From the NCBI RefSeq assembly GCF_048320135.1, contig NZ_CP182947.1, positions 2,170,001 to 2,234,000 of the forward strand: a stretch of DNA of 64,000 nt, in the 5' to 3' direction. The notes beneath the pieces are model-generated. The model searched no databases and had not been told where the DNA came from. It was given only the letters and a program-made list of their open reading frames with translations. Shown in pieces: positions 53,393 through 62,168 of this stretch. Position 1 is the stretch's first letter, and each line of letters begins with the position of its first letter. A program made the position numbers and the translations under genes. Source of the DNA: Ideonella_A sakaiensis_A. Lineage in GTDB: Bacteria > Pseudomonadota > Gammaproteobacteria > Burkholderiales > Burkholderiaceae_C.

Positions 53393-54196
53393 GTGTTCCG
53401 TCTTACCTCGTTGAATCTGAATGGCATCCGCTCGGCGGCCAACAAGGGCCTGCTGCCATGGGCCGAAAGCATGCAAATCGATTGTATGGGCGTGCAGGAA
53501 CTGAAGGCCCAGGCCGGCGACCTCGAAGGCCGCTTCGAGCAGATCGCCGGCATGCATGGCCACTTTCACTGCGCGCAGAAGAAGGGTTATTCCGGCGTCG
53601 GCATCTACAGCCGGCACAAGCCGACCGCGGTCAACTTCGGTTTCGGCCACCCCGAATTCGACGACGAAGGGCGTTATGTCGAAGCCCGCTTCGACCGACC
53701 CGGCCACAAGACGCTGCCCCGGCTGAGCATCATCAGCTGCTATTTCCCGAGCGGCTCGAGCGGCGAGGAGCGGCAACAGGCCAAATTCCGGTTTCTCGAG
53801 CTGTTCTATCCGCACCTGAGCAAGCTGCGCGACGAACGCGAATTCATCCTGATCGGCGACATCAACATCGCCCACCAGCAGATCGATCTGAAAAACTGGC
53901 GCAGCAACCAGAAAAACAGCGGCTTCCTGCCCGAGGAACGCGCCTGGATGACGCGGGCAATCGACGAACTCGGCCTGGTCGACGTGCACCGCCGGCTGCG
54001 CCCGCACGACGGCGGTGAGGCCTACACCTGGTGGAGCAACCGCGGCCAGGCCTGGGCCAACAATGTCGGCTGGCGGCTCGACTACCAACTGGCCACGCCC
54101 GGCATCGCCGCGCATGCAAAAACCGTCTCGGTCTACAAGGAACAGCGCTTTTCGGACCATGCGCCACTGACGATCGATTACGACTTCACGCTCTGA
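53393..54196 (+). CDS. xth: Exodeoxyribonuclease III (AP endonuclease family)
   Basis: A 267-residue Mg-dependent nuclease of base-excision repair in the ExoIII/APE1 fold. A GTG start at 53393 gives VFRLTSLNLNGIRSAANKG, matching the family N-terminus; a TTG at 53366 would add 9 residues. Catalytic signatures are LNLNGIR, CMGVQELKAQ, SGEERQQAKF, LIGDINIAHQQIDLKN, WRLDYQLATP and FSDHAPLTIDY (the final Asp-His). The 5' region is remarkable because the start almost abuts that of pyrE on the other strand. Confidence 0.95.
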   Translation: MFRLTSLNLNGIRSAANKGLLPWAESMQIDCMGVQELKAQAGDLEGRFEQIAGMHGHFHCAQKKGYSGVGIYSRHKPTAVNFGFGHPEFDDEGRYVEARFDRPGHKTLPRLSIISCYFPSGSSGEERQQAKFRFLELFYPHLSKLRDEREFILIGDINIAHQQIDLKNWRSNQKNSGFLPEERAWMTRAIDELGLVDVHRRLRPHDGGEAYTWWSNRGQAWANNVGWRLDYQLATPGIAAHAKTVSVYKEQRFSDHAPLTIDYDFTL

Positions 54197-54312
54197 AGCA
54201 TCGCCTTTCGACCGATTGCATGCGGCCGCAGACCCGCCACATTGCCGCTCTGTCATGATCGGGCCAGCGCAGACGTCGCGATGCGCATGCTTGTCACCGC
54301 ACTGGGGCTTCC

Positions 54313-55707
54313 ATGTTTCTTGATTTCATTCCGGAATCGGCTCGCGCCTCCGGGCTTCGGGTGTTGATGAAGGGCGCCGGCAAGGTGACCCGCCTGCTGC
54401 CGATTCCGCAACCGACGCTGCTGGTCGGACCAGGATCGAGCGGTCGGCTCGGCCAGGCGGTGGCGGGTTTCGGCCATGCAAAGCTGCTGATCGTGACCGA
54501 CAAGGTCGTCTCCGGTCTCGGCCTGCTGAAGGACCTGAGCGATGCGCTGACCGCCGGCGGCGCCGACCACGTCGTGTTCGACGAGATCACGCCGGATGCA
54601 CCGATCCCGCTGGTCGAACGCGGTATCGCGTTTTACCGTGAGCACGGCTGCGACGCGATCATCGCCTTCGGCGGCGGCTCGTCGATGGATGCGGCAAAGG
54701 CGATCGCGGTGTCGATCGCCAATCCGGGCAAATCGCTGCGCGCACTGGCGGGTTATTTCAAGGGCCTGCACAGCCCGGTGCCGATCTACGCCGTTCCGAC
54801 CACCGCCGGCACCGGCTCGGAAGTGACCGTCGCAGCCGTCATCTCCGACCCGGAGCGGCAAAGCAAACTGGTCATCGTCGATACCCGGATCGTGCCGAAG
54901 ATGGCAGCGCTGGATGCCAATCTGATGACGGGCCTGCCGCCGCACGTGACGGCAGCCACCGGCATCGATGCGCTGACCCACGCGGTCGAGGCCTTCCTCG
55001 GCAACTGGCATTCACCCGCCACGGACGGCATGGCATTGACCGCGGTCGGACTGATCTTCGCCAACCTGAGAACCGCCTACAGCAACGGCACGGATCTGCA
55101 GGCCCGCGAAAACATGTCGCTGGCATCGACCTACGCCGGCATCGCCTTCACGAGAGCCAATGTCGGCTATGTGCATGCGATCGCACACCAGTTCGGCGGC
55201 AGATACCACACGCCGCACGGACTGGCCAATGCGATGGTGTTGCCTCATGTGCTGCGGTATTCTGCTCCCGCGGTGACGAATCGGCTGGCGAGGCTGGCGG
55301 TGCGCGCAAGACTCGGCGCCGACGGTGAGGATGAAGATTCACTGGCGCGGAAGTTCCTCGACGGCATCGACCAACTGAACCGCGATCTCGCGATTCCGAC
55401 CCACCTGGAGGCGTTGCGCAAGGACGATATTCCGGCGCTGGCCGAAGCCGCCTGCCAGGAGGCACACACCGGTTACCCGGTGCCGCGCTACATGAACCAG
55501 GCGCAATGCGAGCAGATCATCGGCCGGCTGCTGCCACCCGAATCGGCCACCGCGCCAGCGGCAAGGGCCTCTACGCGCGCGCGCAAGAAGGTCGGGCCGA
55601 CCGCGTTGAAGTCGGCTGCAGGACAGACGCGGAAGACCGCTCCGAATGCAGCGACCAAGCGGTCGACGAAGACCGGCTCCAGCGGCAAGGCCGCCGCTTC
55701 GGACTGA
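54313..55707 (+). CDS. Iron-containing alcohol dehydrogenase with basic C-terminal tail
   Basis: A 464-residue protein. Residues ~1-410 form a group III (iron-dependent) alcohol dehydrogenase: LLVGPGSSGRLGQAVAGFGHAKLLIVTD, AIIAFGGGSSMDAAKAIAV (NAD-binding GGGS), PTTAGTGSEVT, GIDALTHAVEAF, and metal-ligand histidines in AIAHQFGGRYHTPHGLANA. The last ~53 residues are a Lys/Arg/Ala/Thr-rich tail (TRARKKVGP, RKTAPNAATKRSTKTG, GKAAASD) with no place in the enzyme fold and reminiscent of histone-like tails. Substrate unknown. No close neighbour on the same strand; it converges on the large regulator gene. Confidence 0.9.
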   Translation: MFLDFIPESARASGLRVLMKGAGKVTRLLPIPQPTLLVGPGSSGRLGQAVAGFGHAKLLIVTDKVVSGLGLLKDLSDALTAGGADHVVFDEITPDAPIPLVERGIAFYREHGCDAIIAFGGGSSMDAAKAIAVSIANPGKSLRALAGYFKGLHSPVPIYAVPTTAGTGSEVTVAAVISDPERQSKLVIVDTRIVPKMAALDANLMTGLPPHVTAATGIDALTHAVEAFLGNWHSPATDGMALTAVGLIFANLRTAYSNGTDLQARENMSLASTYAGIAFTRANVGYVHAIAHQFGGRYHTPHGLANAMVLPHVLRYSAPAVTNRLARLAVRARLGADGEDEDSLARKFLDGIDQLNRDLAIPTHLEALRKDDIPALAEAACQEAHTGYPVPRYMNQAQCEQIIGRLLPPESATAPAARASTRARKKVGPTALKSAAGQTRKTAPNAATKRSTKTGSSGKAAASD

Positions 55708-55822
55708 AATCTGCCGCGGGCGGCGACGGTGCCGACCGGCTTGACCAGCACCGCGATCGGTTCGAGCAGTTCAGCATCCGGGCCAGCGGCGCGAGCCCAC
55801 GCGACACGCGTCGAGTCGGGGC

Positions 55823-58800
55823 TCACGCCGGATTCGCGGCAAGCTTCTCGCAACGCGCCGCGTCGATCGGATGGCCGGCGGCTCTGAAGCGCCCGGCCGC
55901 CTCAGTGAACAGCGCGATCGTTTCGTTCGGATCGGACTGCCGGGCGATACCGAGATGCGCCCGCACCTCATCGTGCGCCGCATGCCAGGCCGGCAGCCGC
56001 ATCACGACATCGGCCAGGTAGGCGCATTGCTTCTCATGGCGCTCGGCGATCTCGACTTCGCCGGCGCGCGCCGCAGCGATCGCTGCCGGAACCGCAAACG
56101 TGATGCGGCAGCCGGGGCAGGTTTCCAGCGGCCCGCGCACAGAGGCTTCGGCATCGTGCATCGCCTGCAGTGCCGCATCGCGGTCGTCGGCACGCTGGGC
56201 GATGCGTGTGCCATAAATCCTGTCGAGCAGGTGAAATCCGATGTCGGTCTGCCGCGCGAGGTCGAGCGCCTCGTCGAGCAGCGCGCGGGCATCGGTGCGC
56301 CGACCTTCGAAATGGGACAGTTCCGACAGCCGCTGCAGCGACAAGGCCTCACCAACGGCGCCGCCGATCGCGTGGTGCAGCCGCGCCCCTTCGCGCAGAT
56401 GCTGGCGCGCCGCAGCGAGGTCACCGGCCAGCCACTCGGCCTCGCCGCGCAGCGTGGTGCCGAAGGCATGACCCCGCGCGGCGCCGAGCCGCCGCGCTTC
56501 AGTCGCCAGTGATTCTGCAAAGGCAATGACGTCGGCATAAGGCCGCGCGCCATAAAGAAACCGCTGCGTGATGCACAGATGGCCATCGAACACACGCACC
56601 GCCAGCTGCGGCATTGCACTCGTCTCGTGCAGATCGGCCCAGACGCTTTCGCGCAGTTCGCCGCGTGCATGGGCAGCAGCCGCCTGCGCCCATGATGCAA
56701 CGACGATCGATGCGGTATCGCCGGTCTGCAACGCGAGCCTGCGCGCAATCGCGGCCTTCTCGGTTCCCATCGCAGGGTCGGTCGCGCCTAGAGCCGCCGC
56801 CCCGCTGAAGGCCAGCGCTTCGCACAGCCGGCCCTCGACGCTGGTCGGCTGCAGACCCTGCAGCAGGACCAGTGCACCTTTTGGATCGCCCTGCTTGACC
56901 TGTGCCAGCGCAGCCTTCGCGAGCAGATCGTGTGAACCCGGTTGGCCGGCGGCATCGGCGGCTGCAGCGGCCGTTCGGTATGCCGCAAGCGCAGCCGGGT
57001 CGCCGATCGCATCGAGTGCTTCGGCACGCAGCCGCAGCCCTTGCAGGTCGCCGGGATCGATGTCGAGCAGCTGTTCCAGATGCCGCAGCGAATCGCTGAA
57101 GGCAGCCAGCCGCACGGCGTCGCGCGCGGCGGCCAGCAGCCACGGTGCGGCATCGCGCCCGCCACCTGCGGCAAGCCAGTGGCGTGCCACCTCTGCAGGC
57201 GGTGCATCCTGCTCGGCGAGCAGGCGCGCCATCTCGCGATGCATCGTCACGCGGTGATGCGGCGCGAGGTGCTCGACCAGCATCTCGCGCACGAGGTCGT
57301 GGCGGAAGCGGTAGAAGACACCCGAAGGCACCAGCACACCGGCCATCAGGCAGGCGTCGAGCGCGGCCATCGGCGCCGCATTCGTGCACGCTGCGACAGC
57401 CTCGACGGTCGCGACATTGAAGCGGTCGCCACACAAGGCGAGCCACTTCAGCAGGGTCAATGCCTCATCGGGGACATCGCACAGTCGCTCGAGGATCGCG
57501 TCGGCAACGCTCGCCGGCAGCCCCTGGCCACTGGCAGACGCCGCGCAGCGTGTCATCTCGATCGCGGCAAACGGATTGCCCTCGGCGGCACGCAAGACCC
57601 GCTCGACGATGGCGGGTTCCAGCGGCACCGTCGTGCTGCGCAGCACCAGGCGTCGGCATTCGTCGTCATCCAATGGCTCCAGATCCAGCAGCTGCAATCC
57701 GCCGGCCCGGTGTTGTCGCGCGATGCCGCGTGCCAGCGTCGTGCCCGATGCTGGCGGACGCGCAGCAAACAATACACAGACCGGCGCGCCAGCCGCCGCC
57801 ACCTGCAGCAATACATCGACATCGGCATCGTCGGCGAGGTGCACGTCATCGACCTGCAGCAGCAGGTCGGCGCCTCCCGCATAGGCCATCAACAGGCGGC
57901 GGATCGCGCCGACGACCTGGTGCCGGCCGAGCGGCCCGGGCAGCGGGTCGGCTGGCGCAGCCAGCGGGTTCAGCAGCGCCAGCACATTGCGCGCACCGGG
58001 GCCGATGCGATCGAGCAGCCCACGGTCGATGAGCAGCAACGTTTCGGCGATCGCCGCAATCGCTGCATAGGCCAGCCCGGTACGCGCCACCTCGATGTGC
58101 AGCACCTTCCAGTGCTGCGCGCGCAACTGCACGCCGATTTCGCGGCACAGCGCCGTCTTGCCGATACCGCCCGGGCCGAGCAGCGCGACGCCACCAGTCC
58201 GTTGCTCGGGTGCGGCCCCCAGCCAGGACAGGACCTTCGCAAGTGGCGCGGCGCGGCCGACAAACGTCGGCGTGTCGTCTCTGAGGTCCGCCAGGCAGCG
58301 CTCATACAGCAGATCGGTTTGCGGATCGGGCGCAACACCCAGCGTCTGCTGCAGCGCGCCGCGGAGACTGCCATACCAGCGGATCGCCGCGGCCCGATTG
58401 CCCGCCTCGAGTTCACGCTGCATCAGCGCACGATGGGCGGGTTCGTCGGTCGGTTCGAGCCGGACCAGTTTTTCCCACTGCGCACTGATGCGCAGCAGCT
58501 CGACCAAACGGGCATGCAGGCGTTCCCTCGCTGCCTCGGTCCATGGCTCGTATTGCGAACCTGGCAACAGCAAACCCGGGTAGGCACGCGCCGCTTCTGC
58601 GCATTCGGCGCTGTCGCGGCGGGCCAGCGCGGCGTCGGCCTGGCGCTCGAACAACTCGGCATCAACCGCCACCGGCCGGCCTGGCCACAACTCGATTTCC
58701 CCGCGCTGCGCGACGATCGCGTCGTGGCGGCCGAGTGCCTGCCGCGCATGGTGCAGGGCCTTGCGCAGATTGGCGGCCCCGGCATCGGGATCGAGCTTCG

Positions 58801-59005
58801 GCCACAACGCGTCGATGATCTGGTCGCGCGTCATCCGCCGCAGTGGCTGCAGGCTCAGCAACTGCACCAGATGGGTCGCGCGCAGGCTGGGCCAGCGCTC
58901 GGCCGGCAATTCGCTGCCGTCAACGCTGGCCGCGAAGCGGCCGAGCAGGTGGACGGCCAGCTGCGGCGACGAATCACCGGACGCCCAGGACGGTGTGGAA
59001 GTCAT
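55823..59005 (-). CDS. SARP/AfsR-like regulator: BTAD domain, AAA ATPase, TPR-like repeats
   Basis: A 1060-residue protein. Residues ~16-105 resemble an OmpR-type winged helix followed by a BTAD domain to about 240 (LLGRFAASVDGSEL, ALWPKLDPDAGAANLRKALHHARQALG, LVRLEPTDEPAHRALMQ). An AAA/NB-ARC-like ATPase follows, with Walker A GPGGIGKT at 277-284 and a Walker B-like LLLQVDDVHLADD. The C-terminal half is rich in Ala/Leu helices that look like TPR repeats (GDPKGALVLLQGLQP, ALLDEALDLARQTDIG). Such regulators control secondary metabolism or stress genes in actinobacteria and occur sporadically in proteobacteria. Target genes are unknown; the divergent small gene and globin are the nearest candidates. 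Confidence 0.88.
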   Translation of the reverse strand: MTSTPSWASGDSSPQLAVHLLGRFAASVDGSELPAERWPSLRATHLVQLLSLQPLRRMTRDQIIDALWPKLDPDAGAANLRKALHHARQALGRHDAIVAQRGEIELWPGRPVAVDAELFERQADAALARRDSAECAEAARAYPGLLLPGSQYEPWTEAARERLHARLVELLRISAQWEKLVRLEPTDEPAHRALMQRELEAGNRAAAIRWYGSLRGALQQTLGVAPDPQTDLLYERCLADLRDDTPTFVGRAAPLAKVLSWLGAAPEQRTGGVALLGPGGIGKTALCREIGVQLRAQHWKVLHIEVARTGLAYAAIAAIAETLLLIDRGLLDRIGPGARNVLALLNPLAAPADPLPGPLGRHQVVGAIRRLLMAYAGGADLLLQVDDVHLADDADVDVLLQVAAAGAPVCVLFAARPPASGTTLARGIARQHRAGGLQLLDLEPLDDDECRRLVLRSTTVPLEPAIVERVLRAAEGNPFAAIEMTRCAASASGQGLPASVADAILERLCDVPDEALTLLKWLALCGDRFNVATVEAVAACTNAAPMAALDACLMAGVLVPSGVFYRFRHDLVREMLVEHLAPHHRVTMHREMARLLAEQDAPPAEVARHWLAAGGGRDAAPWLLAAARDAVRLAAFSDSLRHLEQLLDIDPGDLQGLRLRAEALDAIGDPAALAAYRTAAAAADAAGQPGSHDLLAKAALAQVKQGDPKGALVLLQGLQPTSVEGRLCEALAFSGAAALGATDPAMGTEKAAIARRLALQTGDTASIVVASWAQAAAAHARGELRESVWADLHETSAMPQLAVRVFDGHLCITQRFLYGARPYADVIAFAESLATEARRLGAARGHAFGTTLRGEAEWLAGDLAAARQHLREGARLHHAIGGAVGEALSLQRLSELSHFEGRRTDARALLDEALDLARQTDIGFHLLDRIYGTRIAQRADDRDAALQAMHDAEASVRGPLETCPGCRITFAVPAAIAAARAGEVEIAERHEKQCAYLADVVMRLPAWHAAHDEVRAHLGIARQSDPNETIALFTEAAGRFRAAGHPIDAARCEKLAANPA

Positions 59006-59131
59006 GAAGCGAGTGTGGGCGGGAGAACGCGCTGATGCAACCGTCGTTGGCCAGGAACGGCTCAGGAACGCTGGATCGGCATCCTGATGGCACGCCGAAT
59101 CAAACGGCGGGTTTCAACAGGAGAGATCTGC

Positions 59132-59323
59132 ATGAACCACCAACAACCAACGCCAGCCAGACCCGGCAGTTCTGCCGCCACCCCAATCGCTGAACCCACG
59201 CTGGTTCGCCAATCCACGACGCCACGCCATTTTTCCTCGATCGATCAACAGCAGCGAGCTGACGAGCAGGGGCTGGTCGAGTACGCATCGTGGCTGGTGC
59301 TGCTGCGCAAGCGCGTAGCGTGA
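59132..59323 (+). CDS. Uncharacterised small protein, 63 residues
   Basis: A 63-codon gene with a strong RBS (AACAGGAGAGATCTGC then ATG at 59132). The peptide is Pro/Thr/Gln-rich at first (NHQQPTPARPGSSAATP) and ends in a short amphipathic, basic stretch (EYASWLVLLRKRVA). No signal peptide, cysteines or recognised domain. It lies between the divergent SARP-like regulator (126 bases away) and the truncated haemoglobin (47 bases downstream, same strand), so it may be co-transcribed with the globin. I do not recognise a family. Confidence 0.65.
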   Translation: MNHQQPTPARPGSSAATPIAEPTLVRQSTTPRHFSSIDQQQRADEQGLVEYASWLVLLRKRVA

Positions 59324-59370
59324 ACCAAGCTTGACCAACCGGTCATCCGACAGTCGACAAGGAGCTACAG

Positions 59371-59742
59371 ATGAACCAGACCCAGACCTCGCTGTATGAA
59401 CGCCTCGGCGGCCACGAGGGCATTGCCCGCATCACCCGCACGCTGATCGAAAATCACATGGCCAATCCGATCGTCAAGACACGGTACGCAAACAGCGAAA
59501 ACCTGGAACGCGTCGAGCGCCGGGTGGTCGAATTCTTCTGCGCCGGTGCCGGCGGGCCCGAGACCTACAGCGGGGAAGACATGCTGACCACGCACCGCGG
59601 CATGAACGTCAGCGAGCAGGAATTCGTCAGCGTCATCGACGATGCGATGGCGGCACTCGACACCCACGGCATCGCACCCGATGCCCGCAACGAAGTGCTG
59701 GCGATCCTCTGGTCGCTGAAGGGCGAGGTGATCCGCGTCTGA
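59371..59742 (+). CDS. glbN: Truncated haemoglobin, group I
   Basis: A 123-residue 2/2 globin. The N-terminus SLYERLGGHEGIARITRTL and NPIVKTRYA fit trHbN, and the proximal haem-ligand His is probably His75 (LTTHRGMNVSEQEF). AGGPETYSGEDM matches the E-helix region. Group I trHbs bind O2 and NO; those of Mycobacterium detoxify nitric oxide. RBS AAGGAG precedes the ATG. It follows the small gene at 59132 and converges on the ABC export operon, with 18 bases between the stops. Expression as part of a stress response under the adjacent regulator is only a guess. Confidence 0.92.
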   Translation: MNQTQTSLYERLGGHEGIARITRTLIENHMANPIVKTRYANSENLERVERRVVEFFCAGAGGPETYSGEDMLTTHRGMNVSEQEFVSVIDDAMAALDTHGIAPDARNEVLAILWSLKGEVIRV

Positions 59743-59760
59743 GCCGGAAGCCGCGCTACG

Positions 59761-60963
59761 TCATTCGGTGCGCAGCGCGTCGACCGGGTCGAGCCTCGAC
59801 GCGCCGCGCGCCGGCAACACGCCGGCGAGCAGGCCGATCAATGCGCTGCTCGCCACCGCGAGCACGACATAGAGCAGCGGTGTGGCCACTGGCAGCGCAG
59901 GCAGCAGCAGCCTGATCAGCAGCGCGAGGCCATAACCGATCGCGACGCCGAGCAGGCTGCCAAGCACCGCGAGCACGACCGCCTCGCCGAGGAACAGCCA
60001 CAGGATGGTCTGGCGGCGGCCGCCGAGCGCAATCATCAGACCGATCTCGTGGCTGCGTTCGGCCACCGCGATCGTCATGATCGTGACGATGCCGACCGAT
60101 CCGACCAGCAGCGAGATGCTGCCGAGCGCGGCCACTGCCATCGTCAGGATGTCGAGGATGTTCGACAGCGTTGCCAGCATCTCCTGCTGCGTCGTCACGG
60201 TGAAATCGGCGCGGCCGTGGCGCGCCGCCAGCACCGCTTCGGCGCCGGCCGCGACCGCCTGGTCGGATGCACCAGCCGCATAGGTCAGGTTGATTTCGGT
60301 CAGCCCGTCGCGGTTGAACAGTTCGAGCGCGCGCGCGGCCGGAATGAAGGCGGTATCGTCGAGGTCGATGCCGAGAAACTGCCCCTTCGGCTGCAGCACG
60401 CCGATGATACGGAAGCTTTGCCCGGCAATGCGCAGTCGCTCGCCGAGCGCGTTGTCTGCGCCGAACAGTTCCTGCTTCAGCTTCGGACCGAGCACGACAA
60501 AACTGCGTGCCTGCTCGTCGGCATCGGCGGGCAGAAACTGGCCGACCGCGATCTGCATGTTGAAGACTTCGAGCGCCGCCGCACCGACGCCGTAGATCGT
60601 CGTTCGCCTGACCCGGCCGCGGGCCTGCGCCTCGGCATTGCCCCAGGCGGTCGGCACGACGCCGCTGACGCCGGGCACGCGTTCCAGCGCGCGGGCATCG
60701 TCGAGTGTCAGCGGACGCACCGATGTCGGCAGTCCGGAAGGCGGGCCGCCGCGGGTGCCGATGCGGCCTGGCGCGATGCCGATCACATTGGTGCCGAATT
60801 GCGAGAACTCGCTGAGCACGAAGCGATGGATGCCTTCGCCGATCGAGGTCAGCAGGATCACCGCGGCAATGCCGACCGCGATGCCGGCCAGCGTCAGAAA
60901 GCTGCGCAGCCGGTGCGCAGTGATCGCGCGCCAGGCGAAGCGGACGCTGTCGGCGGCGATCAT
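59761..60963 (-). CDS. MacB-like ABC transporter permease (second)
   Basis: A 400-residue permease of the FtsX/MacB fold. Helix 1 (LRSFLTLAGIAVGIAAVILLTSIGEG) precedes a large periplasmic domain, followed by three helices (IVTIMTIAVAERSHEIGLMIALGG, FLGEAVVLAVLGSLLGVAIGYGL, LYVVLAVASSALIGLLAGVLPARGASRLDPVDALR). The terminal P-A-R-x-A-x-x-x-D-P motif is standard. It overlaps the first permease gene by 4 bases. Two permeases probably pair as a heterodimer with the shared ATPase. Substrate unknown. Confidence 0.93.
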   Translation of the reverse strand: MIAADSVRFAWRAITAHRLRSFLTLAGIAVGIAAVILLTSIGEGIHRFVLSEFSQFGTNVIGIAPGRIGTRGGPPSGLPTSVRPLTLDDARALERVPGVSGVVPTAWGNAEAQARGRVRRTTIYGVGAAALEVFNMQIAVGQFLPADADEQARSFVVLGPKLKQELFGADNALGERLRIAGQSFRIIGVLQPKGQFLGIDLDDTAFIPAARALELFNRDGLTEINLTYAAGASDQAVAAGAEAVLAARHGRADFTVTTQQEMLATLSNILDILTMAVAALGSISLLVGSVGIVTIMTIAVAERSHEIGLMIALGGRRQTILWLFLGEAVVLAVLGSLLGVAIGYGLALLIRLLLPALPVATPLLYVVLAVASSALIGLLAGVLPARGASRLDPVDALRTE

Positions 60964-62168
60964 CGGCGGGCCAGCGCCAGCACCGGGTCGAGCCGGGCGG
61001 CATTGCGTGCCGGCAGCACGCCGAACACGATGCCGGTGATCAACGCGGTACCGAGCCCGGCGACCACCGCCCAGTCGGGCGGATAGGCCGGAAAAACCGG
61101 GTACAGCGCGCGGATCGCCGCGGCGCCGGCCAACCCGCCGAGGTAGCCGAATACCGCGCCGGCCGCCGACAACAAGGCGGCCTCGGCCAGGAAGGCGCTG
61201 CGGATCGTCGCCGGCGTCGCACCGAGCGCCTTCAGCAGGCCGATCTCGCTGCGCCGCTGCGCCACCGAGACCAGCATCACGTTCATCACCAGGATGCCGG
61301 CCACCGCCAGGCTGATCGCCGCAATACCGGCGACGCCCAGCGTCAGCGTGCCGATCAGGCGGTCGAAAGTCGCCAGCAAGGCATCCTGCGTGATCACCGT
61401 GACATCCTGCTCGCCATCGTGGCGCGCCTGCACGATCTCGGCGATCTGACGCTTCGCGGCGTCGATCGTTTCGCGACTGCGCGCCTCGACGAGGACGCGG
61501 AACAGGCTGTTGGTATTGAACATCGCCAGCGCGCTCGCCACCGGAACGATCGCCATCTCGTCGGTATTCATGCCGAGCCCGCTGCCGGTCGACGCCAGCA
61601 CGCCGATGACCCGGAAGCGCCGGTCGCCGACGCGAATGAAGTTGCCGAGCGCCGGCTGCTTGCCGAACAAATCGGCGCCGACCTTCGCGCCGATCACCAT
61701 CACCGGCGAGCCGCGCTCCCAGTCCTCGCGCGGCAGAAAGCGGCCTTGCGCGATCTGCAACTGGCGCACCTCGATGAATTCGGCGGTCGAGCCGATCACC
61801 ATGCCCTCGCGCAAGCGTCCGCCAACCGACAATTCGGATGTGCCGACCGCCAGCGGCGCGACGCGCCGCACGCTCGGTGCGCGCAGCATCGCCTGCGCAT
61901 CGGCAATCGTCAGGTCGCGCGGCGTGCCGCTGATGAAGCTGCCGGGATTGACGCCGCCGGTTTCGGTGCGCCCGGGCAGCACGATCACCAGGTTGCTGCC
62001 GATCGCGCTGAATTCGCGGACGACATAGCGGCGCGCGCCGTCACCGAGCGCGGTCAGCGTGACCACAGCGGCAACGCCGATCGCCATTGCCAGCATCAGC
62101 AGCACGGTGCGCAGCGGGCTGCCGCGGGCCGCGGCAACGGCAAAGCCGGCAAGATCAGTCGTGCGCAT
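60960..62168 (-). CDS. MacB-like ABC transporter permease (first)
   Basis: A 402-residue permease from the ATG at 62168, which overlaps the ATPase gene by 14 bases; a longer frame to 62219 is open but overlaps further. It has one N-terminal helix (PLRTVLLMLAMAIGVAAVVTLTALGDG), a periplasmic MacB_PCD-like domain (SNLVIVLPGRTET, FLPREDWERGSPVMVIG) and three C-terminal helices ending VLPARNAARLDPVLALARR. It is the same family as the next gene and about 40% recognisably parallel to it in layout. Together they suggest an asymmetric MacB-type exporter. Confidence 0.93.
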   Translation of the reverse strand: MRTTDLAGFAVAAARGSPLRTVLLMLAMAIGVAAVVTLTALGDGARRYVVREFSAIGSNLVIVLPGRTETGGVNPGSFISGTPRDLTIADAQAMLRAPSVRRVAPLAVGTSELSVGGRLREGMVIGSTAEFIEVRQLQIAQGRFLPREDWERGSPVMVIGAKVGADLFGKQPALGNFIRVGDRRFRVIGVLASTGSGLGMNTDEMAIVPVASALAMFNTNSLFRVLVEARSRETIDAAKRQIAEIVQARHDGEQDVTVITQDALLATFDRLIGTLTLGVAGIAAISLAVAGILVMNVMLVSVAQRRSEIGLLKALGATPATIRSAFLAEAALLSAAGAVFGYLGGLAGAAAIRALYPVFPAYPPDWAVVAGLGTALITGIVFGVLPARNAARLDPVLALARR

